DNA from: Bacteroides sp. CAG:709
Lineage (GTDB): Bacteria > Bacteroidota > Bacteroidia > Bacteroidales > UBA932
Assembly: GCA_000434935.1 (NCBI GenBank)
Contig: FR882193.1
Location: forward strand, 1 to 28,463
Direction: 5' to 3'
Length of the DNA: 28,463 nucleotides
Of this stretch, positions 1 through 9,183 are shown piece by piece (the first letter of the stretch is position 1; every line of letters begins with the position of its first letter). The position numbers and the translations under genes are program-made. Below the pieces are notes generated by a model. It did not search any database, was not told the origin of the DNA, and was given only the letters and a program-made list of their open reading frames with translations.

Positions 1-25
1 CCTAAACACAGGGTTTTCCCCCTGA

Positions 26-2062
26 CCCCCCGTTCCGGATGAGAATGTCAGCCTGTCCCTGAGCTCCGGAATCGCGTCCAAGACTGTTCTAGGAGAGTTG
101 AACGGGGATGCCTATCCTGTATATTGGTGTGAAGGCGACCGAATTGCCGTAAACGGAAAACGTTCTGAACCTCTCCATGAAATCGGAGCCAGGACCGTAA
201 AGGCGACATTCGAGGTCAATGGCGTCAATGCTCCATACGGAGTCGTTTATCCGAGCTGGATATGTGATGCCGTGGATTCTGAGAAAGCTGAGATAACGCT
301 CCAGACCATCCAGAAATGGACACCGGGCTCATTCAGCAACGGCGCTGCCGTCCTTTATGGACAATCCTCCGACAAGGAATTTGAACTGAAAAACCTCTGT
401 GGCGTTGTACGCATTGCCATGGATTTCGGAAAGAATAAGATTGCCGGCATTGTCCTGAACAGTCTGTCGGCTCCGATTTCCGGTAAATTCGGGCTGAATC
501 TTGCGACTGGCGCACTTTCTGCCATTGAGGGCAACAATAAAATCGAAATTTCTGTGCCTGACGCCGGTTTCTCAACTGGCAGTAAGGAGGCTGCGGAACT
601 GAATTTCTGTGTCCCTGCCGGCGAATATCCGGACGGATTCAACATCACTCTCACCGACAGCTACAACCGTCAGATGGTCATCGAAATAAGGGAAAACACC
701 CGTATTCCTGCCGGCGTGGTCGTCGATTGGGGAAAGCAGACTTTCGTGCCTGCCGGAGCGCTGATCATCACCGACCCGGAATCCTGGAATACTTTCGCCG
801 ATGCCGTCAATGCCGGCGACTATTCCGACTGGGTGGATCCTGAGACGGGCGAGGTCAATGTTGCCTCGAATATCGTCAATGCCGGAGATCTCACGCAGAT
901 TGAATCCTGGAATGGTGTGTTCAATGGCGGTGGTTACACGATTACCCGCAATGCAATCCATAAACCATTGTTTAAGAGAATTGCCGAAGGCGCTGTCGTT
1001 AAAGACCTTAAACTGGACGGATTGCGCAATGAACCCGGGGATAATTCATGTGCAGTCCTTGCCGGAACTAATCTTGGAACCATTGAAAACTGCGAAAGCA
1101 AGTCGAAACTCACCGTGACGGTGGATGCGAATTTCCATTTCTGCGGTCTTGTGGAAGCCAATGCCGGCACTATGAAATCTTGCACGAACAGCGCGGATTT
1201 CGAAATCAACCTGCCTTTCACCGGGAATCATGAGTTGATCGGCGGAGGCCTTGCATTCAGACCTGATGCGGAAAGCAAGCTCGGCACCTTCGAGGATTGC
1301 AAGAACACAGGCAACATCACGATTCTGAAAAATGCCATTGCCGCTTCCGGCCTACATAAATGTGCCGTGGGAGGAATATTGGCATCAGCATACGGCGGAA
1401 CCAAGGACGTTTTCGTGAAGTTGAAGAATTGTTCCAATGAAGGCAAGATTACATTGTGGGAGAATGAGAAGCAGAAATCCGGAGCGCAGGGAGCCTATGC
1501 CGTGGGAGGAATTGTGGGGCGTATAGCTCCGTTGTCAGGGGATGCTTCCGCAATGTATGTGAATCCTACGCCTACTGCCGGTTTTTATACGGAAATCACG
1601 GGCTGCACCAATTCCGGCACAGTCGATGCCTGCAGCAACATTGCCAGTGGCGCATCCGCTGCCATGTCAGGCGCGAGACAATTATATGTGGGCGGCATTG
1701 CCGGAATCGTCGTCGGCCTTAATGAAGACCCTGCCAAGATTTCAGGATGTACCAATACCGGAGCCGTTCTTGCCGGAGGAATATCGAAACCATGTGCGCT
1801 CGCCGGCGGAATACTCGGCGGAACCGCATTTGCGGAAATAACGGATTGTACCAATGCCGGTTCATTCGGAATGACGAAAAACACATTGGCACCTGTCAAT
1901 GCGAAAATCGGAGCGGTCGGCGGTATCGTCGCCCATATCCTGAAAGTCACGCCTGTCCCTGTGCTCTCGAACTGCAAATCTACGGCGGCATTGCCTGCGG
2001 AAGCTGTGGACAAATGCTCGGGCGAAATCTATGCTACAGGAAACAAACCGACAGTCAAATAG
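26..2062 (+). CDS. Fimbrillin-like / GLUG-repeat surface protein, 5' end missing or frame-disrupted
   Basis: The open frame runs from base 26, just after an in-frame TGA at 23-25, to the TAG at 2060-2062. The only start-like codon near the 5' end is a TTG at 98, inside a conserved region, so the true N-terminus lies upstream. The first ~210 residues have the Mfa_like_1/fimbrillin pattern seen in the lipoprotein at 9180: a KT..L stretch, then VYWCEGDRIAVNG, an AxYGVVYP segment and a TIQKW stretch. The rest is a GLUG-like repeat region with NCTNTG-type and VGGIVG-type units, e.g. GCTNSGTVD and YVGGIAGIV, probably a right-handed beta-helix. Removing one C from the C6 run (26-31) would join this frame to a frame open to the window edge. 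By analogy with its paralog it is probably a surface lipoprotein of the SusCD operon, perhaps glycan-binding or adhesive. Ligand unknown. Confidence 0.75.
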   Translation, partial: PPVPDENVSLSLSSGIASKTVLGELNGDAYPVYWCEGDRIAVNGKRSEPLHEIGARTVKATFEVNGVNAPYGVVYPSWICDAVDSEKAEITLQTIQKWTPGSFSNGAAVLYGQSSDKEFELKNLCGVVRIAMDFGKNKIAGIVLNSLSAPISGKFGLNLATGALSAIEGNNKIEISVPDAGFSTGSKEAAELNFCVPAGEYPDGFNITLTDSYNRQMVIEIRENTRIPAGVVVDWGKQTFVPAGALIITDPESWNTFADAVNAGDYSDWVDPETGEVNVASNIVNAGDLTQIESWNGVFNGGGYTITRNAIHKPLFKRIAEGAVVKDLKLDGLRNEPGDNSCAVLAGTNLGTIENCESKSKLTVTVDANFHFCGLVEANAGTMKSCTNSADFEINLPFTGNHELIGGGLAFRPDAESKLGTFEDCKNTGNITILKNAIAASGLHKCAVGGILASAYGGTKDVFVKLKNCSNEGKITLWENEKQKSGAQGAYAVGGIVGRIAPLSGDASAMYVNPTPTAGFYTEITGCTNSGTVDACSNIASGASAAMSGARQLYVGGIAGIVVGLNEDPAKISGCTNTGAVLAGGISKPCALAGGILGGTAFAEITDCTNAGSFGMTKNTLAPVNAKIGAVGGIVAHILKVTPVPVLSNCKSTAALPAEAVDKCSGEIYATGNKPTVK

Positions 2063-2082
2063 ATTTATAAACGTACGCATAC

Positions 2083-5000
2083 ATGAAAAGAATACTCATA
2101 TTTACTCTCCTGCTGTTCCTCTCTGCCACAATGTCATTTGCGCAGAGCATCAAGGTCAGCGGAACGGTGAAGGATAGCGAAGGCAATCCTATGCCGGGTG
2201 TATATGTGCTTGACAAACAGTCGAAAACCAAGGGAACGGCGACCGATACGGACGGAAAATATGAAATCACCGTATCCAAGAACGGCTTCCTGGAATTCAG
2301 TTGCCTCGGCTTCGAATCCAAACTCGAACAGGTGAACGGAAGGGTGAAAATCGACGTGGTCATGAAATCCGATGCCGCAAAGCTGGACGACGTGGTGGTC
2401 ATCGCCTACGGAACCGCCAAGAAGTCCGACCTTACGGGCGCTGTTTCCGTAGTGGACATGAAATCATTGAACGATATTCCTGCAGCCTCGGTCAGCTCGG
2501 CCCTTCAGGGACGTGTGGCGGGTATGGACATGATGTCATCGACGGGAGAACCCGGTGCGGAAGCGTCCATCCAGATCCGTGGAGCTAGGTCCATCAGTGC
2601 GGGCAATGCGCCGCTGATTGTAGTGGACGGCGTAATCGACGCGGTTTCTGACCTCAATGAGATAAATCCGGCAGACATCAAGAGCATTTCCGTCCTGAAA
2701 GACGTGTCTTCCACTTCCCTGTATGGTTCCCGAGGTGCCAATGGCGTTATCCTCATCACGACGGAGCGAGAGACATCCCGCAACTTCACGGCCAATTTCA
2801 AGGCGGCTGCCGGTATATCCAAGATAGCCGGATCGCTCGATTTGATGGATGCGTCGGAATTTGCGCAGTACTGCAACATGACGCACTACATTTCCGAATA
2901 CATCGGCGGAAAAGAAGATCCGTCCCGTAATTTCTATTTTCCGCAAGACGAGGTCCTCGGCAAGGGAAAAGGAACGGACTGGATTGATGCTCTATCGCAA
3001 ACCGGTGTGTATCAGGATTATTCATTCTCGGCACAAGGCGGTACCAATGTTACCAGGGCATCAGCTTCTTTCGGATATCATGACGAGAAAGGTGTCGTGA
3101 TCGGATCCGGATTCAAGCGTATCAGCGGCAGGGTGAGCGTGGAGACGCAGCCTCTCAAATGGATGCGTGCCGGTGCCCGTCTGTATTATGCAGAGCGCCA
3201 TACGGACAAGTCCAGCGCCTCCATAACCGGAACCAGCAGTACGGCTGCCATATATCTCAGCCCGCTGCTCGGCATCAATGATACATGGAATACTTTCGGT
3301 TCGGAATACGCTTCAGGCGGAGCACCGTTCAACAATCCATATATCAGCGCCAAGCAAATCAGCTATGATGTCAAGCAGACGAATCTGAACCTCCTGCCGT
3401 GGGTGCGTCTCATATTCAGCCGTTTCGCTTCATTCGTAAGCAAGTTCTCGTTTACTACAGATGCTTATCAATCATTGCGTTACGCGCCTTCAACCCTTCC
3501 GGTGGCACAGCGTAACCTTACCGGAGGAACGGCGACGGCGATACGCCAGGACCGTCAAGTCCTCCTCAGCGAGAATACATTTACATACGACCGCACATTT
3601 GCCCGCCGTCACACCATGAACTTGCTTGCAGGCTTTACTGCAGAACGTATGAACCTGAATTACAATTGGTTCAATGGCGAAGGCTATATGGATGACAATG
3701 TCACCTACAAGAATCTCGGCGGCCTCCTGGATGAACGCTGCACCACGAACCGCAGCTACGAGAACATAAAGACTTCGATGTCTTTCCTCGCCAGAGTGAA
3801 CTACGACTACCTGAAGAAATACTACCTGACATTGACAATGCGTGCCGACGGAGCCTCGAACTTCGCTGCGAACCGCAAGTGGGGAGTGTTCCCGGCCGCA
3901 GCCGTGAGATGGAACATCAGCAGGGAAAATTTCCTGGCAGGCGTGTCCTGGCTGGACGACCTTTCGCTCCGTGCAAGTATCGGCCGGAGCGGCAATGATG
4001 CCATCGGTACCTATATGTCCCAATCGACCCTTACCTCCGACAAGGGAGTATGGATGCTGGGAGATTACCGTCCGATCGCATACTACGACACCCGTCTGAG
4101 CAACGGTAACCTTACATGGGAAACGACGGACTCATACAATGTCGGTCTCAATTTCGTAGCTTTCGGCGAAAGGGTCAATCTCGAAGTAGATGCTTATCAG
4201 TCAAATACTTCCGACCTTCTTCTGGCGATGAAGACTAACCAGTCCACGGGATATGACACCTATTTCACCAATATGGGAAGCACCCGCAACAGAGGCATTG
4301 AAGCAACTCTCACGACACGCAACATCGTCTCGAAAAAATTCTCCTGGAGCACGATGCTTACCGTTTCGCACAATGACCAGCGCGTGATCGATGCAGGAGA
4401 GGACCGTCTCGTGCCGACCTATGTGAATTTCCGCAATACCACGCAGCCTCTGTACGGCTACCGTGCCGGATATCCTTTGAATTCCCTCTGGGGATATCAA
4501 TATGCCGGCGTATGGCACAGCAAGGATGAGATTGAAAGGAACAAAATCACCAGGACATACGTCAGTTCCGGTTCTTCCCAGCTGGGAATCAGCCGTTTCG
4601 TGGACCAGAACAATGACGGCCTGCTCGACCAGAACGACCTCGTATACCAGGGCAATTCTGATCCGGTCCTCTATGGCGGCTTGCAGAACAATTTCACCAT
4701 CGGCAATCTCTCATTGAAAGTTTTTGCCACTTGGTCACTTGGGGGGAAGATATACAATATCAGTGAAATCCTTGCAGGAAGCGGCTCCAGGGCATACAAC
4801 AAGTACCGCTTCATGCTTGATTCGTGGGACCCGGAACTGAATCCGGACTCCGATATCCCTCGTGCCGGCAAAGAGGATTACAATGCCAGCGACCGCATGA
4901 TATATGATGCGTCTTATGTGAGATTGAAAGAGGTATCATTGAGCTACCGCTTCAACATTGCCAAGAACTGGTGCAAGAGCATCGTCGTGGGCGCGAGCGG

Positions 5001-5136
5001 CGAGAACCTGCTGCTTTGGAAGCGCTATAACGGATTCGATCCTGATGTCTCCACCAGTTCCGTGACACGTCGTATCGATGATGGCGCATTTCCTCGCCCG
5101 AGAACATTCGTGATTAATCTTCAGATGAACTTCTAG
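2083..5136 (+). CDS. SusC/RagA-family TonB-dependent outer-membrane receptor
   Basis: This 1017-residue protein has the full SusC/RagA architecture. It has a Sec signal peptide ending MSFAQ (about 1-21), then a carboxypeptidase-regulatory-like beta-sandwich (about 25-100; VSGTVKDSEGNPMPGV). A plug domain follows (about 110-230), with the family hallmark SVLKDVSSTSLYGSRGANGV and an IQIRGARS segment. The remaining ~780 residues form the 22-strand barrel, ending in the aromatic terminal residue typical of BAM substrates (INLQMNF). It imports ligands too large for porins across the outer membrane using TonB energy, with the SusD partner encoded 3 bp downstream as the lid. The start is 20 bp after the upstream stop. 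No TonB-coupled sigma (STN) domain is seen at the N-terminus, so it is probably not a trans-envelope signalling receptor. Substrate cannot be read from sequence; glycan is likelier given the glycoside hydrolase at 11690, peptide (RagAB-like) is the alternative. Confidence 0.95.
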   Translation: MKRILIFTLLLFLSATMSFAQSIKVSGTVKDSEGNPMPGVYVLDKQSKTKGTATDTDGKYEITVSKNGFLEFSCLGFESKLEQVNGRVKIDVVMKSDAAKLDDVVVIAYGTAKKSDLTGAVSVVDMKSLNDIPAASVSSALQGRVAGMDMMSSTGEPGAEASIQIRGARSISAGNAPLIVVDGVIDAVSDLNEINPADIKSISVLKDVSSTSLYGSRGANGVILITTERETSRNFTANFKAAAGISKIAGSLDLMDASEFAQYCNMTHYISEYIGGKEDPSRNFYFPQDEVLGKGKGTDWIDALSQTGVYQDYSFSAQGGTNVTRASASFGYHDEKGVVIGSGFKRISGRVSVETQPLKWMRAGARLYYAERHTDKSSASITGTSSTAAIYLSPLLGINDTWNTFGSEYASGGAPFNNPYISAKQISYDVKQTNLNLLPWVRLIFSRFASFVSKFSFTTDAYQSLRYAPSTLPVAQRNLTGGTATAIRQDRQVLLSENTFTYDRTFARRHTMNLLAGFTAERMNLNYNWFNGEGYMDDNVTYKNLGGLLDERCTTNRSYENIKTSMSFLARVNYDYLKKYYLTLTMRADGASNFAANRKWGVFPAAAVRWNISRENFLAGVSWLDDLSLRASIGRSGNDAIGTYMSQSTLTSDKGVWMLGDYRPIAYYDTRLSNGNLTWETTDSYNVGLNFVAFGERVNLEVDAYQSNTSDLLLAMKTNQSTGYDTYFTNMGSTRNRGIEATLTTRNIVSKKFSWSTMLTVSHNDQRVIDAGEDRLVPTYVNFRNTTQPLYGYRAGYPLNSLWGYQYAGVWHSKDEIERNKITRTYVSSGSSQLGISRFVDQNNDGLLDQNDLVYQGNSDPVLYGGLQNNFTIGNLSLKVFATWSLGGKIYNISEILAGSGSRAYNKYRFMLDSWDPELNPDSDIPRAGKEDYNASDRMIYDASYVRLKEVSLSYRFNIAKNWCKSIVVGASGENLLLWKRYNGFDPDVSTSSVTRRIDDGAFPRPRTFVINLQMNF

Positions 5137-5139
5137 AAT

Positions 5140-6789
5140 ATGAAAAAGACAATTGCAATAGCTTTGCTGATCTTCGGCGCAATGTCATGTTCGCTGAAGG
5201 AAAAGATTACGTCCTACACTGAAGGTGACAAATATTACCGCAGTGTGGAACAGATCAAGACAGGACTCAATGCCTGCTATTCTCCGCTGAAGCTTATCTA
5301 TACCAATATGGGCTTCTGGGAAATGTGTGAATGCGCTACCGACCTGATGTATCTGAACATTGACAATCAGATAGATGCGGTCTGTGATATCGCCCCGGCC
5401 CGTCCGGGTGCCGCATCCCTTGTCTGGCAGCGCGGCTACCAGGGCGTGTCCCGTACCAACAGTATGATATTTTACACGGACAGGGCAGTTTCCGAAGGCT
5501 ATATCAATGAAAATGAGGCCGCTCCTCTCTATGCGGAAGCCGCAGTCCTCCGTTCATTCTACTGGTATATCCTGACTTCCACATTCGGAGACGTGCCTTT
5601 CTATACGGAACGTGTCACGGAAGAAAACAGGACGAAAATAGTGAAGCTTCCGAGGATGTCAGCCACGGAAGTCCGTAATTTCTGCATTGAGGAACTCCGA
5701 AAGAATCTGTCCGCCATGCCTGCACGCAGGACATACGATTCCGGCACCGACTACCGCGTCGGCCGTGCATTGGGCCTTATGCTCGGCGGCAGACTCTGCC
5801 TGTGGAACAAGGATTGGGACGGAGCATTGGAATTCTTCGGGCAGCTGGAAACCATTTATGGCGACCTCTCGCAGTATCCTCTCTCCGACGTGCCTTTCAG
5901 CGTGAAATACAGCCGCGAATCAATATGGGAAGTTCCGAACATCTATGAGGCCAACGGTCTCCAGATTGTCGGTACGCTGGCTAGCTGGACCACTCCTTTG
6001 CGTGCTCAAAACATTGTCAGTGACGAGTTTGCGCAGGAAGATATCATCTCCGACATCTACTATGGAATCGGCATTCCGGAACTTGGTTCCCATGCGATGA
6101 CCTACACGTCAGTGCGTCCTACGCCGTTCCTCTGCCAGAATCTGCTCCCGTACCTTTCTGATGACCTCAGGTCCGGGGAGTATTCGAATGGGTCCAAGAC
6201 CGCCCGCGGAGGGTCCGGAAACCTTGCATGGCGATGGCTGGGCTATGACCCGGACGATGCCGGAAGGACCGGAGAAAAGCAGGTCATGTTCTTCGGCTCC
6301 AAGAATGCCGACGGCACATGGTCGAGGATGAACCAGTCCAGCACTCCATGGCTTGGCAACAAATTCTGGTGTCCGGACATGAGAAGCACCCGCGACGCGA
6401 ACAATTACAAGATTTTCCGATACGCAGGCGCTGTCCTCGGACTTGCGGAAGCGAATCTGATGAAAGGCGACGTCGCATCGTCCCTGCATTATCTCAATAT
6501 GGTACGCAGCCGTGCGGGCCTGTCTGACCTCAGTCTTGCGGATGTCGGCGGCAATGCTGACCTTCTTATGGAAGAAATCCGTCGCGAGTGCGCGAAGGAG
6601 CTTTTGGGCGAGTACAACCGCAAGTTCGACCTTGTGCGCTGGGGCATCTGGTATGAACGCACCAGACAATACAACACCGGCTCGCTCATCAGCCAGAATG
6701 TCCGCCCGTGCAACCGTTATTGGCCGATACCGGCAGACCAGGTCGCAGCATCCGGCGGGGTGCTCACCAACAAGGAATACGGCGAGTAA
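5140..6789 (+). CDS. SusD/RagB-family nutrient-binding lipoprotein
   Basis: This is a 549-residue lipoprotein with a signal peptide ending at Cys17 (IFGAMSC). SusD-family landmarks are visible: an N-terminal helical part (YTEGDKYYRSVEQIKTGLNA), the TPR-like AEAAVLRSFYWYILTSTFGD segment, LGLAEANLMKGD, LNMVRSRAGL, the helix ECAKELLGEYNRKFDLVRWG and the C-terminal YWPIPADQV. Such proteins sit on the cell surface and cap the SusC barrel while binding substrate. The ATG follows the SusC stop after 3 bp, as usual for co-translated pairs. Length is normal for the family and no key landmark is missing. The ligand is not predictable from the sequence. Confidence 0.95.
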   Translation: MKKTIAIALLIFGAMSCSLKEKITSYTEGDKYYRSVEQIKTGLNACYSPLKLIYTNMGFWEMCECATDLMYLNIDNQIDAVCDIAPARPGAASLVWQRGYQGVSRTNSMIFYTDRAVSEGYINENEAAPLYAEAAVLRSFYWYILTSTFGDVPFYTERVTEENRTKIVKLPRMSATEVRNFCIEELRKNLSAMPARRTYDSGTDYRVGRALGLMLGGRLCLWNKDWDGALEFFGQLETIYGDLSQYPLSDVPFSVKYSRESIWEVPNIYEANGLQIVGTLASWTTPLRAQNIVSDEFAQEDIISDIYYGIGIPELGSHAMTYTSVRPTPFLCQNLLPYLSDDLRSGEYSNGSKTARGGSGNLAWRWLGYDPDDAGRTGEKQVMFFGSKNADGTWSRMNQSSTPWLGNKFWCPDMRSTRDANNYKIFRYAGAVLGLAEANLMKGDVASSLHYLNMVRSRAGLSDLSLADVGGNADLLMEEIRRECAKELLGEYNRKFDLVRWGIWYERTRQYNTGSLISQNVRPCNRYWPIPADQVAASGGVLTNKEYGE

Positions 6790-6807
6790 TATATAAATGT
6801 CAATGCA

Positions 6808-8976
6808 ATGAAACAATTATTATATAAATCAATGTCAATACTGGCCGCTTTGGCCGTACTTGCATCATGTGAGCGCAAGCCGGAGTTCTCCGAGGTGACC
6901 GAACTTGGCTGTGCCAGGAATGAAGCCGTCGTGGATGCCGCCGGGGGAGAAGCCATATTCAGCATCATTGCTTCCGGCGAAGTATGTGCGGAAGTTACTG
7001 AAGGCGCGGAGTGGGCGAGCCTGTCGGAATCCAGCTGGACCGGAGATGCCGACCTCTGCATTGCTTTCGGAGAAAACATTGGCCGTGAGCGCAAGGCGGA
7101 CGTTCTTCTTACCAGCGGGCACCGTAAGCTGCAACTTACTCTTATCCAGAGCGGTGCGGAAGACGCTACCTTCCATTTCAAGGAAAAGAATGTGACCGTT
7201 CCGTTTGAAAGCGGAGCGCAGACAGCCATATTCGAAACCATCATCCCTGCAGATGAAATCAGCGGAAACGTGATTTATCCTGACGGGGGAGATTGGATCG
7301 AGGAACCTCTTGCAGGAGTGAATGCTGACGGCACTTTCAATTTTGCTGTGAGGGAGAACCTTGGAGACTCTCCGAGGACAGCAATAATAGAATTCTCCGC
7401 CAAGGACAATGTCGGACGTCAGCTTGCCGCCAGGCTCTATGTCACGCAGGGAGTCCGCGGAGAAGTGGAAACCATACCTCTCACCGTTGCGGGGCTGCGT
7501 TCGCTCAGCCTTGAGAACGGAGACATTGACCCTCAGGGTATTATCCAGAAGCCTTATGCGCTTACCGGTAGGGTGATAAGTGATGATTCCGAAGGGAATG
7601 CCGCTCCGAATGAGAACATGTCGGTAATCATCCAGGACTTGACGCTTTCATCCAGGACAGTGTATCTCCAAAGCAGCGAGGAAGGCGAGTGTTATGGCGT
7701 AAAACTGGTTTTCGAATCGGCGGATGCCATGTCATTGGACCGCTACGACCTTGCTACGATTTCATTGAAGGGACGCAAACTGACCGTTGGCATTGATCCG
7801 GAATGTTATACGGTTTCCGGCCTGAAAGCATACGATATCGTGTCTTCGGCTGCCGGGACTTCCGCTGATGTTGTTCTGCGTACGAAGTCTGTCAATGAAT
7901 TGTGTGACAGCGATATAAACACGATTCTTACGCTCACCGACTGCTCGATTCCGATTACAAAGGGTGCTTTCGTCCCGATTGACAATACCCGCTCCAGCAT
8001 CATCAACAAATATCCGATGCCGCTGCTGGACAAGCATGGCAATACCATCTATCTCCTTACGAACACGACGGCCGCATGGGCTCGTGACGGCATGGCCCTT
8101 CCATGGGGAAGCGGAACCGTGACCGGTATCATTGTCAATGAAACTTGCGACAATTACGAGTGGGACAGTGCCACGGCTGCCATGGATTCCCGGCTTGCGG
8201 ACTATGTGACGGGACTCGGCAATATAGACAGATACCAGATCCGCCCGCAGCACCGCAGCGACATTGCTCTTGATGGTGAACCGTTTACGAAGATTCTTTG
8301 TGAATGGACCAGTTTCGCCGATGTGAAAGAAAAGCCTGGCTTTACATATTCGACCCCTGAACTAAGGGCGATTTCGCCAAGTCAGGACTGGAGCTCGCTC
8401 GGACCTCTTTCCGGTTCTGCATCAGGCATTGTCCCTCAGTCGAAAGGCCCTGCGTGGATGGGCGCATACTGGTGCTCGGGGAACCATGCGGACCCTAAAC
8501 TGGAAGAGTATTATTGGCAGATACAGTTCTCGACTGCGGACCTGAGCATTGCCAATGCACCGCTGTCCGTACAGATTGCAGCGTTCAATACCGTGGGAAT
8601 GGATGTGGGAGCGCCGCGCTACTGGTGGCTGAAATATTCGTCTGACGGCGAGAATTGGGAAACCCTGAAGGCAGATTCCTACACCGGGGATATCGTACAA
8701 TATACATCTGTCGGGAACGAGTGGACATATTCGGTGCCGGACTATCCGAAGAACGGGGCATACCGCCAATATCATTGCCCGGGCGCGAAGAACATGTCGT
8801 TCACTCTGCCGGTTTCCGCGGAGCTTTTCGGAAAGGACAATGTCTATGTGCGCCTGATGCCGGCAAAGGATGTTTCGGGTTATGATGCCCAGATTCCGAT
8901 ATCGTATGATGGTGCCAAAATCCAGAATGTGAAGCGCGCATGCATTTCTTATGCGGCGGTTAGATGCAATAAGTAA
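6808..8976 (+). CDS. BACON / DUF5689-type surface lipoprotein
   Basis: This 722-residue lipoprotein has its lipobox at LAVLASC (Cys21). Residues about 35-115 look like a BACON domain: a VDAAGGEAIFSI strand, WASLSE, and a closing LQLTLIQSG. A second, more divergent BACON-like unit spans about 118-215 and ends LYVTQG. Residues about 218-420 resemble DUF5689 (ALTGRVISDD..., SVIIQDLTL, YDLATISLKGRKL), an OB-like module frequent in SusCD loci. The C-terminal ~200 residues are rich in Trp/Tyr and beta-strands (YWWLKYSSDGENWE), like a jelly-roll binding module. The position after SusD, 18 bp from its stop, is where surface glycan-binding proteins usually sit, so that role is inferred. No catalytic motif was found. 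Confidence 0.8.
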   Translation: MKQLLYKSMSILAALAVLASCERKPEFSEVTELGCARNEAVVDAAGGEAIFSIIASGEVCAEVTEGAEWASLSESSWTGDADLCIAFGENIGRERKADVLLTSGHRKLQLTLIQSGAEDATFHFKEKNVTVPFESGAQTAIFETIIPADEISGNVIYPDGGDWIEEPLAGVNADGTFNFAVRENLGDSPRTAIIEFSAKDNVGRQLAARLYVTQGVRGEVETIPLTVAGLRSLSLENGDIDPQGIIQKPYALTGRVISDDSEGNAAPNENMSVIIQDLTLSSRTVYLQSSEEGECYGVKLVFESADAMSLDRYDLATISLKGRKLTVGIDPECYTVSGLKAYDIVSSAAGTSADVVLRTKSVNELCDSDINTILTLTDCSIPITKGAFVPIDNTRSSIINKYPMPLLDKHGNTIYLLTNTTAAWARDGMALPWGSGTVTGIIVNETCDNYEWDSATAAMDSRLADYVTGLGNIDRYQIRPQHRSDIALDGEPFTKILCEWTSFADVKEKPGFTYSTPELRAISPSQDWSSLGPLSGSASGIVPQSKGPAWMGAYWCSGNHADPKLEEYYWQIQFSTADLSIANAPLSVQIAAFNTVGMDVGAPRYWWLKYSSDGENWETLKADSYTGDIVQYTSVGNEWTYSVPDYPKNGAYRQYHCPGAKNMSFTLPVSAELFGKDNVYVRLMPAKDVSGYDAQIPISYDGAKIQNVKRACISYAAVRCNK

Positions 8977-9000
8977 GTAATTAACAATAAATATTTTATC

Positions 9001-9183
9001 ATGAAAAACACTGAAACTAAAATTATTCTTTCGGGGGGGGGTGGATACTATTCTCCGAAGCTGGAAGTAATCGACTTCAATCCGGAAGTCGGCTTCTGTC
9101 AATCTGGCCGTGGAATTGCTACCAATGATGATTTGACGGAAGAAGAGGGACCATTCTTCGAGTGGGACAGTAACCTTAAATGA
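9001..9183 (+). CDS. Small 60-aa Bacteroidales operon protein, translationally coupled to downstream lipoprotein
   Basis: This 60-residue protein has no signal peptide or membrane segment. It has a GGGG stretch, then YYSPKLEVIDFNPEVGFCQS and an acidic end (TEEEGPFFEWD). Short proteins with a Y..P..EV....... C.S layout are common near fimbrillin and SusCD operons in Bacteroidales, but I know of no assigned function. The ATG lies 24 bp after the preceding stop. Its TGA (9181-9183) overlaps the next gene's ATG (9180-9182) as ATGA, the classic layout for coupled translation. The coding sequence contains nine consecutive G at 9033-9041. Loss of one G gives a stop after about 21 codons; gain of one G gives a stop near 9125. 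It could be a genuine small protein, a leader peptide controlling the next gene, or a peptide precursor; the sequence does not decide. Confidence 0.65.
   Translation: MKNTETKIILSGGGGYYSPKLEVIDFNPEVGFCQSGRGIATNDDLTEEEGPFFEWDSNLK
9033..9041 (+). repeat. G9 homopolymer tract inside the small CDS
   Basis: Nine consecutive G sit between the TC at 9031-9032 and the T at 9042, encoding part of Ser-Gly-Gly-Gly-Gly. Poly-G tracts of this length are classic slippage sites in phase-variable genes of other bacteria. Here slippage of one base in either direction closes the frame early and would remove the stop/start overlap with the lipoprotein at 9180. Whether the length varies in the population is unknown. 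It is also an error-prone place for sequencing. Confidence 0.9.

Noticed and set aside
98..100. TTG at 98 as the start codon of the first gene
   Set aside because: It lies inside the conserved fimbrillin-like region; the paralog at 9180 has a signal peptide and about 60 more residues before this point.
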